From assembly GCA_964604825.1 (NCBI GenBank), contig CAZSAL010000008.1:1-64000 (forward strand): a DNA stretch of 64,000 bases. The letters are read 5' to 3'. This DNA comes from CAZSAL01 sp964604825 (lineage in GTDB: Bacteria; Elusimicrobiota; Elusimicrobia; 2-01-FULL-59-12). The notes under the pieces were generated by a model. The model was not told the origin of the DNA. It saw nothing but the letters and a program-made list of their open reading frames with translations, and did not search any database. The position numbers and the translations under genes were made by a program. Shown one piece after another: positions 33,394-44,342 of this stretch; positions within the stretch are counted from its first letter, which is position 1, and every line of letters begins with the position of its first letter.

Positions 33394-34523
33394 ATACCTC
33401 ACTAAAAAATCGGTACGACTTCATTTATGTCTTCGACGTGCAAGATGGGAATCCTAATGGGGATCCGGATGCTGGCAACTTGCCTCGTGTCGATCCCGAG
33501 ACTGGAAAGGGGTTGGTGACAGACGTATGCCTCAAGAGAAAAGTGCGGAACTTTATTGACATAACGCAACGAGATGAAAATGGTCGTCCCAAGCCCGGGT
33601 ATGACATTTATGTGAGAGAAAAAGCGGTATTGGCGCGAGCGCATTTTGGAGCTTTTCAAAAACTAAATATTCTGACAGGCCAAGAGTCCCGAAAGTCGGT
33701 TCCGGCTAATCTCGTTGATGCTGTCACCGATTGTGCCCTGCCTGAAGGGGTCACTTTCGATGATGGCGGGGAAGATAATAACCCGGTGATCGTAATAGCT
33801 GCAGATGCTGACAAAAAAACAATAACTGCGTGGTTTAAAGATGAGAAGCCTCCAAAGGAAATTATTTCGCTCATTCGAGAAGCATTAAAGGATGCAAGGC
33901 CTCGCAAACCGACGGCTGAGGAAACTGAGCGGGGGAGAAAACAAATGTGCGAAGACTACTATGACATCCGCACGTTTGGTGCCGTAATGTCCCTTAAATC
34001 AGCTCCCAATTGTGGCCAGGTGCGGGGGCCTGTTCAGATGACTTTTGCGCGCTCGGTAGAGCCCGTCGTAACTCTCGAGCATTCTATTACACGTATGGCT
34101 GTTGCCACAGAAGCTGAGGCAGAGAAACAAAGCGGGGATAACCGGACAATGGGTCGCAAAAATACCGTGCCATATGGAATTTATGTGGCTCATGGGTTCA
34201 TTTCGCCACACTTGGCGAATCAGACCGGTTTTGGCGAAGCTGATCTTGCCCTTCTGTGGGATGCCTTAAAAAATATGTTCGAACATGACCGATCTGCGGC
34301 ACGCGGTTTGATGGCCGCGCGCGGTCTCGATGGAGCCGATGATAAGCCAATTGTTTTTAAGCATGAATCCGCCCTTGGAAATGCTCCGGCGCATCAGTTA
34401 TTCGATCTCGTAACCATTAAACGGAAAGATGATTCTAAACCGGCACGATCACGCTCGGATTATGAGATCGTGATTGATCGAAGCAGGCTTCCAAAGGGGG
34501 TACTACTGGAAGAGAAAATCTAG
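33390..34523 (+). CDS. cas7c: Type I-C backbone subunit Cas7 (Csd2), unusually long
   Basis: Cas7 polymerises along the crRNA spacer and forms the Cascade backbone. Family marks are YDFIYVFDVQDGNPNGDPDAGN, DVCLKRKVRNF, YYDIRTFGAVMS and NCGQVRGPVQMTFARS. The C-terminal VPYGIYVAHGFISPHLA is also typical. At 377 residues it is longer than the ~280-300 I expect. The excess lies between EKAVLARAHF (about 83) and CEDYYDIRTFG (about 190), a polar stretch including FDDGGEDNNPVIVIAADADK. ATG 33390 overlaps the cas8c stop by 4 bases. Confidence 0.94.
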   Translation: MNTSLKNRYDFIYVFDVQDGNPNGDPDAGNLPRVDPETGKGLVTDVCLKRKVRNFIDITQRDENGRPKPGYDIYVREKAVLARAHFGAFQKLNILTGQESRKSVPANLVDAVTDCALPEGVTFDDGGEDNNPVIVIAADADKKTITAWFKDEKPPKEIISLIREALKDARPRKPTAEETERGRKQMCEDYYDIRTFGAVMSLKSAPNCGQVRGPVQMTFARSVEPVVTLEHSITRMAVATEAEAEKQSGDNRTMGRKNTVPYGIYVAHGFISPHLANQTGFGEADLALLWDALKNMFEHDRSAARGLMAARGLDGADDKPIVFKHESALGNAPAHQLFDLVTIKRKDDSKPARSRSDYEIVIDRSRLPKGVLLEEKI

Positions 34524-34530
34524 GGAAATT

Positions 34531-35163
34531 ATGTCGTCCTATCGCGAAGCGGACTTACTGCCCCTCTCTGCCCTCCAGCATCTTCTATTCTGTGAGCGAC
34601 AGTGTGCGCTCATCCATCTCGAGCAGATCTGGGTTGAGAACCGGCTGACAGCGGAGGGGCGGGCGATGCATGAACGGGTGGATCGAGGCGGCAGGGAATC
34701 GCGCCGTGAGGATCGTGTGGCCTATGCGCTACGGTTGCGTTCGATGAAGCTAGGCTTGATCGGGAAAGCGGACGTTGTTGAATTCCATCGTGAAGGCAAT
34801 AATTGGATTCCGTTTCCGGTTGAGTATAAACGGGGAAAACCTAAGATCGATGACATCGACCGGGTCCAACTGTGCGCTCAGGCAATGTGTCTGGAAGAAA
34901 TGCTCAGTCAACCGGTTCCTGAAGGGGCTCTTTTTTACGGAACGAACTGTCGCCGGGAGAATGTGGCCTTTGACGAAGGCATTCGCCGGACCACTGAGCA
35001 GGCTGCGGTCAGACTACATCAGTTGATCAAAAGCGGACGCACGCCTCCCGCCGTTTATGCGCCCAAATGTGACAGTTGTTCGCTGGTTCAGCAGTGTCTT
35101 CCTCAGTCTGCCGGTCGTGGTAAAGACGTCGCTGTCTATCTGAAAAGGATGATCAACTCTTGA
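34531..35163 (+). CDS. cas4: CRISPR adaptation nuclease Cas4
   Basis: Cas4 trims pre-spacers and helps select PAM-adjacent ends before integration. The 210-residue product has an iron-sulfur cluster set of one N-terminal cysteine (C21 in HLLFCERQC) and three C-terminal ones (C180, C183, C189), plus RecB-nuclease residues in GLIGKADVVEF (D81) and FPVEYKRG (E98, K100). TAGGGAA precedes ATG 34531. From here on the operon is noticeably more G/C-rich than cas5-cas8c-cas7. Confidence 0.95.
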   Translation: MSSYREADLLPLSALQHLLFCERQCALIHLEQIWVENRLTAEGRAMHERVDRGGRESRREDRVAYALRLRSMKLGLIGKADVVEFHREGNNWIPFPVEYKRGKPKIDDIDRVQLCAQAMCLEEMLSQPVPEGALFYGTNCRRENVAFDEGIRRTTEQAAVRLHQLIKSGRTPPAVYAPKCDSCSLVQQCLPQSAGRGKDVAVYLKRMINS

Positions 35164-36194
35164 AAAAACTGCTCAATACGCTTTATGTCACGACCCAAGG
35201 CGCGTATCTTTGCCATGAGGGCGAGTCGGTTCTGGTGCGCGTTGAAAAAGAAACAAAACTGCGGGTGCCGATTCACGCGTTGGGCGGGATTGTCTGTTTC
35301 GGTCAGGTCGCCTGCAGCCAGCCTCTCATGGGGCTCTGCGGCGAGCGAAACGTCCATATCAGTTATCTGAGCGAACAGGGCCGGTTCTTGGCGCGGGTGC
35401 AGGGGCCCGTATCTGGGAACGTCCTACTGCGTCGGGAGCAGTATCGCGCTGCGGATGATCCGTCTCGGGCGGCGCACATCGCCCGGAACCAGGTCATCGG
35501 TAAGATCGCCAACTGCCGCGCCGTTCTCCAGAGAGGGCTGCGCGATCATGGGGATAAACCAGGGTTGAAGGGGATCGAAGAAGCCGTCGAAACTCTCGGG
35601 AAGACTCTTGCGCAACTTTCGGAGACCTCGCTGACGGTGGACATGTTGCGTGGCGTGGAGGGGCAGGCGGCCAACGTTTATTTCGGGGTGTTCAATCATC
35701 TGATCACGGCTCAAAAGGAAAATTTTTTCTTCCACGAAAGAAGCCGGAGGCCACCGCTGGATAATATGAATGCCATTCTGTCGTTTCTCTACATGCTGCT
35801 GGTGCATGACGCGGAAGGGGCGCTGGAAGGTGTCGGACTCGATCCCCAGGTCGGATTTCTGCACGCGGAACGTCCCGGAAGACCGAGCCTTGCGCTGGAT
35901 ATGATCGAAAGTTTTCGTCCGTTCCTGGCGGATCGTCTTGCGCTTTCGCTGGTCAACCTTCGTCAGATTAACGGGCGGGGATTCCGGAAAACGTCCTCCG
36001 GCGCGATCGAAATGACAGACGATACACGCAAAGAAGTACTAACGGCCTACCAGAAGCGCAAGCAGGAAGAGATTCAACATCCCTTTCTCAACGAGTCAAT
36101 CTCGATTGGTTTGCTGTTCCATGTTCAGGCCCTGCTGATGGCGCGGCATTTGCGGGGGGATCTGGAAGCATACCCGCCGTTTATAAGTAAGTAA
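35160..36194 (+). CDS. cas1: CRISPR integrase Cas1 (type I-C)
   Basis: Cas1 with Cas2 inserts new spacers at the leader end of the array. The 344 residues carry the metal-site residues in RGVEGQAANVYF (E168), VGFLHAERPGRPSLALDMIESFRP (H235, E250 or nearby D247). The end ITAQKENFFFHERSRRPP is also typical. The start is TTG 35160, overlapping the cas4 stop by 4 bases, which is unusual but consistent with N-terminus MKKLLNTLYV. Confidence 0.96.
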   Translation: MKKLLNTLYVTTQGAYLCHEGESVLVRVEKETKLRVPIHALGGIVCFGQVACSQPLMGLCGERNVHISYLSEQGRFLARVQGPVSGNVLLRREQYRAADDPSRAAHIARNQVIGKIANCRAVLQRGLRDHGDKPGLKGIEEAVETLGKTLAQLSETSLTVDMLRGVEGQAANVYFGVFNHLITAQKENFFFHERSRRPPLDNMNAILSFLYMLLVHDAEGALEGVGLDPQVGFLHAERPGRPSLALDMIESFRPFLADRLALSLVNLRQINGRGFRKTSSGAIEMTDDTRKEVLTAYQKRKQEEIQHPFLNESISIGLLFHVQALLMARHLRGDLEAYPPFISK

Positions 36195-36209
36195 TCGGGA
36201 GGCAGTGCC

Positions 36210-36500
36210 ATGATGATCCTCGTAAACTATGACGTCAGCACCAGCGATGAAAACGGGCCGGGGCGTCTCAGGAAGGTCGCCCGCGCGTGTTTGAATTATG
36301 GCCAGCGCGTTCAAAATTCTCTTTTCGAATGCAACATTGCGCCGGACCAGTGGGTGGCCCTTCGAGAATCGCTGGTAACGATCTGTGATCCAGAGAAAGA
36401 TAGCTTGCGGTTTTATTTTCTGGGTTCTAACTGGCAGAACAAAGTAGAGCATTTCGGGACGAAGAGGCCAATTGACCTGGAAGGGACGTTGTTGATTTAG
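36210..36500 (+). CDS. cas2: CRISPR adaptation protein Cas2
   Basis: Cas2 is the small dimeric scaffold of the Cas1-Cas2 integrase. The 96 residues show MILVNYDVST with the conserved aspartate (D8), RVQNSLFECNIAPDQWVALR and DSLRFYFLG, all normal for type I-C Cas2. GGGAGG lies 9 bases before ATG 36210. The CRISPR leader begins directly after its stop. Confidence 0.96.
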   Translation: MMILVNYDVSTSDENGPGRLRKVARACLNYGQRVQNSLFECNIAPDQWVALRESLVTICDPEKDSLRFYFLGSNWQNKVEHFGTKRPIDLEGTLLI

Positions 36501-39702
<3,202 letters not shown>

Positions 39703-39723
39703 TGAAACGGACAGGAGAAAATG

Positions 39724-40062
39724 TCAGGAGGGGAAAAGCTTTGTCAACACCGCGATTAAGGGAGGTAAATCTTCCGTGACGACCTGCCATACGATATCTT
39801 CATCTACGTCGAGATAATCATGAACAATTTTATGGCGCATCCCGATCACTTCGGGCCAGGGGATTTCCGTATGTGATTTCTGAAATTCAAGCGAGACGCG
39901 CCGTGCCGCTTCGCCGATGATTTGAATCAGATGCGCCAGCGCCAGGCGAAGATTTTCGTCCTTATCATAAGCCATGCGATCTTTCTTTTTCGTTTTCGCG
40001 CAGGCTTTTTGCGCCATATCAAGCATCTGACCAAGATAAACGAGATCGTCTTTAGGCGGCAT
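39724..40062 (-). CDS. hepT: HepT-type HEPN toxin (module 1)
   Basis: HepT-type proteins are HEPN-fold RNases neutralised by a partner nucleotidyltransferase. The 112-residue protein has the catalytic RX4HXY motif as RHKIVHDY (R76, H81, Y83), then LDVDEDIVWQVVTEDLPPLI. It overlaps its MntA partner by 11 bases, with MntA first. The pair is on the minus strand, transcribed toward the CRISPR array. It is similar to the HepT at 42059 (both have DxDxDIVW and EDLPPLIA). Confidence 0.9.
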   Translation of the reverse strand: MPPKDDLVYLGQMLDMAQKACAKTKKKDRMAYDKDENLRLALAHLIQIIGEAARRVSLEFQKSHTEIPWPEVIGMRHKIVHDYLDVDEDIVWQVVTEDLPPLIAVLTKLFPS

Positions 40063-40351
40063 ATTGGATTTGGGCGCTGGAAAGAATCCGGTCTCGGATA
40101 CGGTGGTTAAGAAATTTAGGAGTGACTAAATCGACCGTTCGCCCTCCGAATAAGGCTGACAGTTCCTGTTCCATCCGAATGAACCGCAAGCCAGGGATGT
40201 GTCCCTGCTCGAATTCTACGAGCACGTCGATATCACTGTCCGAGCGGAAATCGTCACGCAATACCGACCCGAACAGCGCCAGCTTGAGGATGTGGTGGCG
40301 CTGACAAAAAGCAGTAATTTTATCCCGGTCGATGGAGATTCTCATTTCCAT
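40052..40351 (-). CDS. mntA: MntA-type minimal nucleotidyltransferase antitoxin (module 1)
   Basis: This 99-residue protein has the minimal nucleotidyltransferase signature GSX10DXD (G28-S29 to D40-I41-D42 in [21 protein letters not shown]). In characterised pairs MntA adenylylates the HepT tyrosine and blocks the RNase. Start is ATG 40351, with ATG 40345 as an alternative. Its promoter should lie in 40352-40396. A decayed CRISPR repeat with a copy of the last spacer lies 46 bases upstream of the start. Confidence 0.9.
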   Translation of the reverse strand: MEMRISIDRDKITAFCQRHHILKLALFGSVLRDDFRSDSDIDVLVEFEQGHIPGLRFIRMEQELSALFGGRTVDLVTPKFLNHRIRDRILSSAQIQYAA

Positions 40352-40396
40352 ATTCTAAAAAAGTGTATCACATCTGTCGGAGCAGAGCAAAATCTT

Positions 40397-40438
40397 CGCG
40401 GGCGCGTGGATTGAAATGGAGTGCCCCGGACATTGCCC
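40397..40438 (+). CRISPR. Decayed CRISPR repeat plus spacer fragment (relic 1)
   Basis: Bases 40397-40417 match the 3' part of the array repeat (CGCGGGCGCGTGGATTGAAA, then T for C), with one base missing. Bases 40418-40438 (GGAGTGCCCCGGACATTGCC plus C) are identical to the 21 bases after the last intact repeat (39635-39655). This is a detached terminal repeat-spacer unit, separated from the array by the HepT/MntA module. Confidence 0.93.
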
Positions 40439-40578
40439 GCAATCTGCAGCTTTGCACAAAACGCATTGAATTTTAGATGTTAAAATTTGACAGTTTAATC
40501 CGTCCGGTCCCAGTGTATTTGGGCCTTGCGTGGCAGCTGAAGGTGTTGTAAATTATTACTACAGACGAGGGGGTGGTT

Positions 40579-40947
40579 ATGAAAAACTTGCGATTTGGCG
40601 AATTGCTGAAGGATTTACGTATCCGTGCAGGATACACATTGCGGGAATTTTGCCAAATGAATGGTTTTGATCCTGGCAACATGAGCAAAGTGGAGCGGGG
40701 GCTTTTGCCTCCACCTTCGCATGAAAAACTGGAGACGATTGCGCAGTCTCTGAAATTAAAACAAAGTAGTCCGGAGCGGGAATCTTTGTTTGATGTAGCT
40801 GCTATGGAAGCAGGGCAATTGCCGCGTCATATATTGGATAACGAACAGCTCCTTCAGAAACTTCCTGTTTTTTTACGGACGATTAACAACAAAAAACTGA
40901 CTCCTGAAAAGCTGGACGAACTTATCGAGAAGCTGAAGAACGCGTGA
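40579..40947 (+). CDS. Xre-family HTH regulator (partner of ImmA-like peptidase)
   Basis: The 122-residue protein has an N-terminal helix-turn-helix (LRIRAGYTLREFCQMNGFDPGNMSKVERGLLPPP, about 13-46) and a helical C-terminal part. GAGGGGG lies just before ATG 40579. It overlaps the metallopeptidase gene by 4 bases. Xre plus ImmA/IrrE pairs act as repressor and anti-repressor protease in mobile elements, and some behave as toxin-antitoxin systems. A TTGACA-like motif occurs at 40487-40492 without a well-spaced -10. Confidence 0.85.
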   Translation: MKNLRFGELLKDLRIRAGYTLREFCQMNGFDPGNMSKVERGLLPPPSHEKLETIAQSLKLKQSSPERESLFDVAAMEAGQLPRHILDNEQLLQKLPVFLRTINNKKLTPEKLDELIEKLKNA

Positions 40948-41615
40948 AGCCCCAGCACATCAAAGCTCCGTTCCTTCCCTATGCTTCTCTGCGTCAAAAG
41001 GCGGAGAATTTCCTTGCCCGTTACCACCCGTCCCTAACGGCACCGGTGCCAATAGAAACGATCATCGATAATGAATTCCGGATCAATATTATCCCGGTGC
41101 CTGGCATCCGCGAGAATGCCGATGTAGATGGCGTTCTCTCGCGTGATTTCCAGGACATCTGGGTGGATGAAAATGTGTACGAGAACAATCCGCACCGTTA
41201 CCGGTTCACGCTGGCGCATGAAATCGGGCACATGATCCTCCATGGGGAGATTTATAAAGCCCTTCACTTCAGGTCATTTGCCGATTGGAAGGAAGGCGTT
41301 CCCCGGCAGTTCGATGGTCAGCAATATGGATATTTTGAGTCTCAAGCAAATAGCTTTGCCGGGTTGGTCCTGGTTCCGACGGATACGTTAAGAAAAATCT
41401 TTCCCGCAGCATGGCAAAAAGTAAAGAAGTTGTTGGCTCCGCAAAACATCCCTGCTGATCCGGATTCTCCGGTTACTCGCCGGTATGTGGCTTCCATCAT
41501 CGCTGAGGATTTCGATGTGAGTCCGGACACTGTCGAAATCCGACTGGAGCGCGAAAAAATCTGGGAAGGCGCGGCCCCGGCCATGACAGGACAGCAACTT
41601 ATCCAAAAACCCTGA
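40944..41615 (+). CDS. ImmA/IrrE-family metallopeptidase
   Basis: This 223-residue protein carries the zinc motif HEIGH (H92-H96 in [15 protein letters not shown]) and the downstream segment [16 protein letters not shown], with the family's third ligand region, then a C-terminal helix-turn-helix-like part ([22 protein letters not shown]). GTG 40944 overlaps the Xre stop. Such proteases cleave or inactivate the paired Xre repressor. The pair lies between CRISPR relics 1 and 2. Confidence 0.88.
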   Translation: MKPQHIKAPFLPYASLRQKAENFLARYHPSLTAPVPIETIIDNEFRINIIPVPGIRENADVDGVLSRDFQDIWVDENVYENNPHRYRFTLAHEIGHMILHGEIYKALHFRSFADWKEGVPRQFDGQQYGYFESQANSFAGLVLVPTDTLRKIFPAAWQKVKKLLAPQNIPADPDSPVTRRYVASIIAEDFDVSPDTVEIRLEREKIWEGAAPAMTGQQLIQKP

Positions 41616-41718
41616 AATTACTGCAACATTCCTGCAGTATGAAAGCCTTTCTCCCGGCGATTATGTCGAACAATCGCAGTGTGAAACAACGTGCCGGGGG
41701 TCAGTTGTGAATATGCTC

Positions 41719-41746
41719 GTCGCGCCCCGCGTGGGCGCGTGGATTG
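41719..41746 (+). CRISPR. Isolated CRISPR repeat, 28 of 32 bases (relic 2)
   Basis: The first 28 bases of the array repeat are present without change (GTCGCGCCCCGCGTGGGCGC, then GTGGATTG). The terminal AAAC is replaced by GGTA, which begins a TATAAT box. No recognisable spacer flanks it. It lies between the Xre/ImmA and MntA/HepT modules. Confidence 0.95.
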
Positions 41747-41748
41747 GG

Positions 41749-41754
41749 TATAAT
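41749..41754 (+). promoter_or_regulatory. Perfect -10 box abutting CRISPR relic 2
   Basis: TATAAT at 41749-41754 ends 6 bases before ATG 41761. A transcript starting about 7 bases after this box would begin at or next to the ATG, so mntA may be leaderless. No -35 match is seen in the repeat at the expected distance. Confidence 0.55.
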
Positions 41755-41760
41755 CAGGAC

Positions 41761-42069
41761 ATGGCGAAATCTCTTCCTGTTGACGTCCCTCGCGATAAGA
41801 TAAGCGACTTCTGTCGAACACATCATGTTCGCAAGCTGTCCTTTTTCGGGTCTGTTTTACGAACGGATTTCAGGCCGGACAGTGATATCGATGTGCTTGT
41901 AGAATTTGAGCCGAATCATACTCCGGGTTATCTGGGAATGGTTCGTCTGCAAAGAGAACTTTCCGAAATGCTGGGTGGCCGGAAGGTTGATCTGCGTACG
42001 CCCCGGGAATTGAGCAAATATTTCCGTCAGGATGTTATTAATGCGGCGGCCGTTCAATATGCGGCCTGA
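41761..42069 (+). CDS. mntA: MntA-type minimal nucleotidyltransferase antitoxin (module 2)
   Basis: The 102-residue protein shows GSX10DXD (G30-S31 to D42-I43-D44 in [21 protein letters not shown]) and ends with AAAVQYAA, close to the module 1 antitoxin (AQIQYAA). The frame stays open upstream through the CRISPR relic, but ATG 41761 fits family length and the -10 box. It overlaps its HepT partner by 11 bases. The role is as in module 1. Confidence 0.9.
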   Translation: MAKSLPVDVPRDKISDFCRTHHVRKLSFFGSVLRTDFRPDSDIDVLVEFEPNHTPGYLGMVRLQRELSEMLGGRKVDLRTPRELSKYFRQDVINAAAVQYAA

Positions 42070-42391
42070 AGATCGAATACGGCTGCAGCATATGCTGGAC
42101 GCCGCATCGGACGCGGTAGAGTTTGCCAAAGGCCAGACCCGCAGATCGCTGGATGCCAACCGTATGCTTACGCTTTCCATAGTCAAGTGCATTGAAATTG
42201 TCGGTGAGGCGGCGAATCACGTTTCGGCAGAGTCTCAAAAGGAATGCCCCGATATTCCGTGGAGCGATGTCATTGCCATGCGACATCGGTTGATTCATGG
42301 CTATTATGACGTCGACCCGGACATTGTATGGGATACAGTCCAGGAAGATCTTCCTCCCCTGATCGCTACAATCAAGAAAACACTGTCCTAA
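42059..42391 (+). CDS. hepT: HepT-type HEPN toxin (module 2)
   Basis: From ATG 42059 the product is 110 residues with the HEPN motif RHRLIHGY (R75, H80, Y82) and [21 protein letters not shown]. The upstream ATG at 42041 is possible. Similarity to the module 1 HepT in both motifs and tail suggests an old duplication or two related acquisitions, in opposite orientations. CRISPR relic 3 follows its stop by 7 bases. Confidence 0.9.
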   Translation: MRPEDRIRLQHMLDAASDAVEFAKGQTRRSLDANRMLTLSIVKCIEIVGEAANHVSAESQKECPDIPWSDVIAMRHRLIHGYYDVDPDIVWDTVQEDLPPLIATIKKTLS

Positions 42392-42398
42392 AAAACAA

Positions 42399-42427
42399 TC
42401 GCTCCGCGCGGGCGCGTGGATTGAAAT
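42399..42427 (+). CRISPR. Decayed CRISPR repeat (relic 3)
   Basis: TCGCTCCGCGCGGGCGCGTG followed by GATTGAAAT matches the repeat with a few changes and a lost base in the stem. It ends with AAAT instead of AAAC, as relic 1 does. It lies between module 2 and the VapBC pair. Confidence 0.88.
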
Positions 42428-42440
42428 TCGTATAAAAATT

Positions 42441-42854
42441 CTACTGACGGAGAATGTTCATTAATTGAAGAGAGCTGTGCCTGGCTATCAGGGGGAAGTG
42501 TTTATCCAAGGAAAAAAGAATGCACTCGTGGCTCTGTGCCAGGACCGCCAGATAACAATCCAGCAAGCCGACTGAAATCCCTTTGGAGCGCAATTTTTGA
42601 TTGAGTTTTCCGGCTTCAAGCCATGTTTTGTCCGTGGCCGGCAGAATCGGCAAAGCGGATGCCAGATTTTCCGCCGCCTCAAGGTCTTTAGCCGTTGTCG
42701 CTCCCTGCAGTAACTCCGCCAGAATCGCCGCGCAAATCCTGACGCGATCTTCAGCGATCAACTGGTCCAATAAATTCCTTAACGGGGGGTCGGCCTGGCG
42801 CAGCACCTCAATCCAGATCGACGTGTCAACCAGGACAGGGGATTCAGCGCTCAT
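42441..42854 (-). CDS. vapC: VapC-type PIN-domain toxin
   Basis: PIN-domain RNases of the VapC group cleave RNA and are held by VapB. The 137-residue protein has the four acidic positions: D10 in LVDTSIWIE, E47 in AILAELLQG, D99 in GLLDCYLAVLA and D117 in LFSLDKHF. It overlaps the antitoxin gene by 11 bases, antitoxin first. It is transcribed toward the HepT/MntA modules. Confidence 0.92.
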   Translation of the reverse strand: MSAESPVLVDTSIWIEVLRQADPPLRNLLDQLIAEDRVRICAAILAELLQGATTAKDLEAAENLASALPILPATDKTWLEAGKLNQKLRSKGISVGLLDCYLAVLAQSHECILFSLDKHFPLIARHSSLQLMNILRQ

Positions 42855-43041
42855 GGTGGCGCCTGTCCGCCGTTTCAGAATCGAAGCGATATTCGCCGCA
42901 GCGGTTCAAAACCTTCTTAAGCCGCCGCCGCCGCAGGAAATCTTCGATTGCCAGCAGAACGGCCCTGGACTTGCTTTTTATGCCGGTTTCTCTCTGAAGG
43001 TTTCCAAGAATATTCTGATCAAGCGTAATTGTTGTCCTCAT
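42844..43041 (-). CDS. vapB: VapB-type antitoxin
   Basis: This 65-residue protein has a ribbon-helix-helix N-terminus (MRTTITLDQNILGNLQRETG, then KSKSRAVLLAIEDFLRRRRL), matching short VapB proteins with MRTTITLD. The C-terminal tail is polar and would wrap the toxin. It starts at ATG 43041, directly beside an inverted repeat (43044-43063) that probably serves as its own operator. Confidence 0.88.
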   Translation of the reverse strand: MRTTITLDQNILGNLQRETGIKSKSRAVLLAIEDFLRRRRLKKVLNRCGEYRFDSETADRRHHER

Positions 43042-43043
43042 TT

Positions 43044-43063
43044 ATATTCACCTCAATGAATAT
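43044..43063. promoter_or_regulatory. Probable VapBC operator
   Basis: ATATTCA (43044-43050) and TGAATAT (43057-43063) are exact inverted copies around CCTCAA, 3 bases upstream of the vapB start. Autoregulation by an RHH antitoxin at such a palindrome is usual for the family. AGGTGAAT within the same stretch may double as the ribosome site. Confidence 0.65.
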
Positions 43064-43258
43064 TTTATCCCGTTAAATTGCATATTTCAAGAGGTAATTG
43101 TTCAACGGGACGTCCGTGGTGATTTTCTCAATCTACAGCCTCATGCCCGTCCGCAAGCCGCGCGGCAGGTTTAAAGTCACGCCTGCTTATGTCCCCTGAT
43201 GGTCGCTCAGGTAATCTCGTACTACATTCAATTTAAATTCCGCTGGACTTTGGAAGGG

Positions 43259-44308
43259 ATGCCTGTTAAAAGAAAACCGATGAAGTTTTCCTTATTTCTT
43301 GTCCTGAGCGTCTTGGCGCCTGGCATCGCGTTCGCCCAGCAGATGGATGAGCGCGCCGCGGATTATTACAACAAGGCGGTTGACGCCGTCCGGCGCGAAG
43401 ATTTCGACGGTGCGAAGCTTTACCTGCAGGAAGTTCTCTCTGCCGACCGGCAGTGCGCGGAAGCGATTTATCTGCGCGGCCTGATCCGGTATCACGACCA
43501 TGACATTGCCGGAGGGAATGCCGATATAGAAGAGGCCTATAAGCTTAAGCCCAGCCTGCGCAAGGACCGATCGGACCGTCTGGAAAAACGGGCGCACAGC
43601 GTCGAAGCCCATCTTACCGACCAGACGTTCGCCCATTTCAATCTGGAATTCATGGGAGCGGAACGGCGCGATGACGCCTGGGAAGCGGTGCAGTATTTGA
43701 ACGGCATGTATGACGAGCTGGGTTCGCGCTTCGGGGTATTCCCGGAAGGCAAGTTCACGATCATCGTCTTCACCTCAGAGGAGTTCATCGATGTCTGGCG
43801 CGCTCCTTTCATCGGGGGATTTTTTGACCGCCAGGACGGGAAAGTCCGGCTGTGCGTGCCTTCGGCGCAGGATGAATTCCGCCACCGGGCGCGGCATGAA
43901 TTCACCCACGCCTTCCTCCACCGTCTTTATTCCAGGGAACTGCCTTCCTGGTTTACGGAAGGGACCGCGGAATTCTACGCGTTTGAAAATCCTACCAGCG
44001 CTTTCTGGATCGACGACCGTCTCGATGCCATCCGCCGGGAATTGAAGCAGTATGGGGCTCCCTGGATGACCATGGCTGATGTCGACATCGCTATTCTCAA
44101 AAAAGAGGTTCACCCGGCGTATATTTATTTCTCCTACAAAGAGTCCGAGGCGCTTGTGCTCTATACCGCAAAGGCAAGGGGCGAATCCTGGATCCCCAAC
44201 CTTTACCGGGAACTCCGCGCGGGCAAATCCTTCGAGCAGGCCTATGAATCCGTCGTCGGGCATCCCCCTTCCGAGATGCTGGCGGATCTCCACCGCAGCT
44301 GGCAGTGA
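43259..44308 (+). CDS. Exported MA-family metallopeptidase with TPR-like N-terminus
   Basis: The protein has a signal peptide (MKFSLFLVLSVLAPGIAFAQQ), two helical TPR-like units (ADYYNKAVDAVRREDFDGAKLYLQEVL) and a gluzincin-type peptidase domain with HEFTH in RARHEFTHAFLHRL. The downstream glutamate lies in PSWFTEGTAEFYAF. The start is uncertain: ATG 43259 or ATG 43280 (which begins the signal peptide), with the frame open to 43199. The last 30 residues resemble a small helical bundle. Substrate unknown; the location should be periplasmic or extracellular. Confidence 0.8.
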   Translation: MPVKRKPMKFSLFLVLSVLAPGIAFAQQMDERAADYYNKAVDAVRREDFDGAKLYLQEVLSADRQCAEAIYLRGLIRYHDHDIAGGNADIEEAYKLKPSLRKDRSDRLEKRAHSVEAHLTDQTFAHFNLEFMGAERRDDAWEAVQYLNGMYDELGSRFGVFPEGKFTIIVFTSEEFIDVWRAPFIGGFFDRQDGKVRLCVPSAQDEFRHRARHEFTHAFLHRLYSRELPSWFTEGTAEFYAFENPTSAFWIDDRLDAIRRELKQYGAPWMTMADVDIAILKKEVHPAYIYFSYKESEALVLYTAKARGESWIPNLYRELRAGKSFEQAYESVVGHPPSEMLADLHRSWQ

Positions 44309-44342
44309 TTGAAGTTTTTGCCGTTTCCAGCCTCCAACAGGT

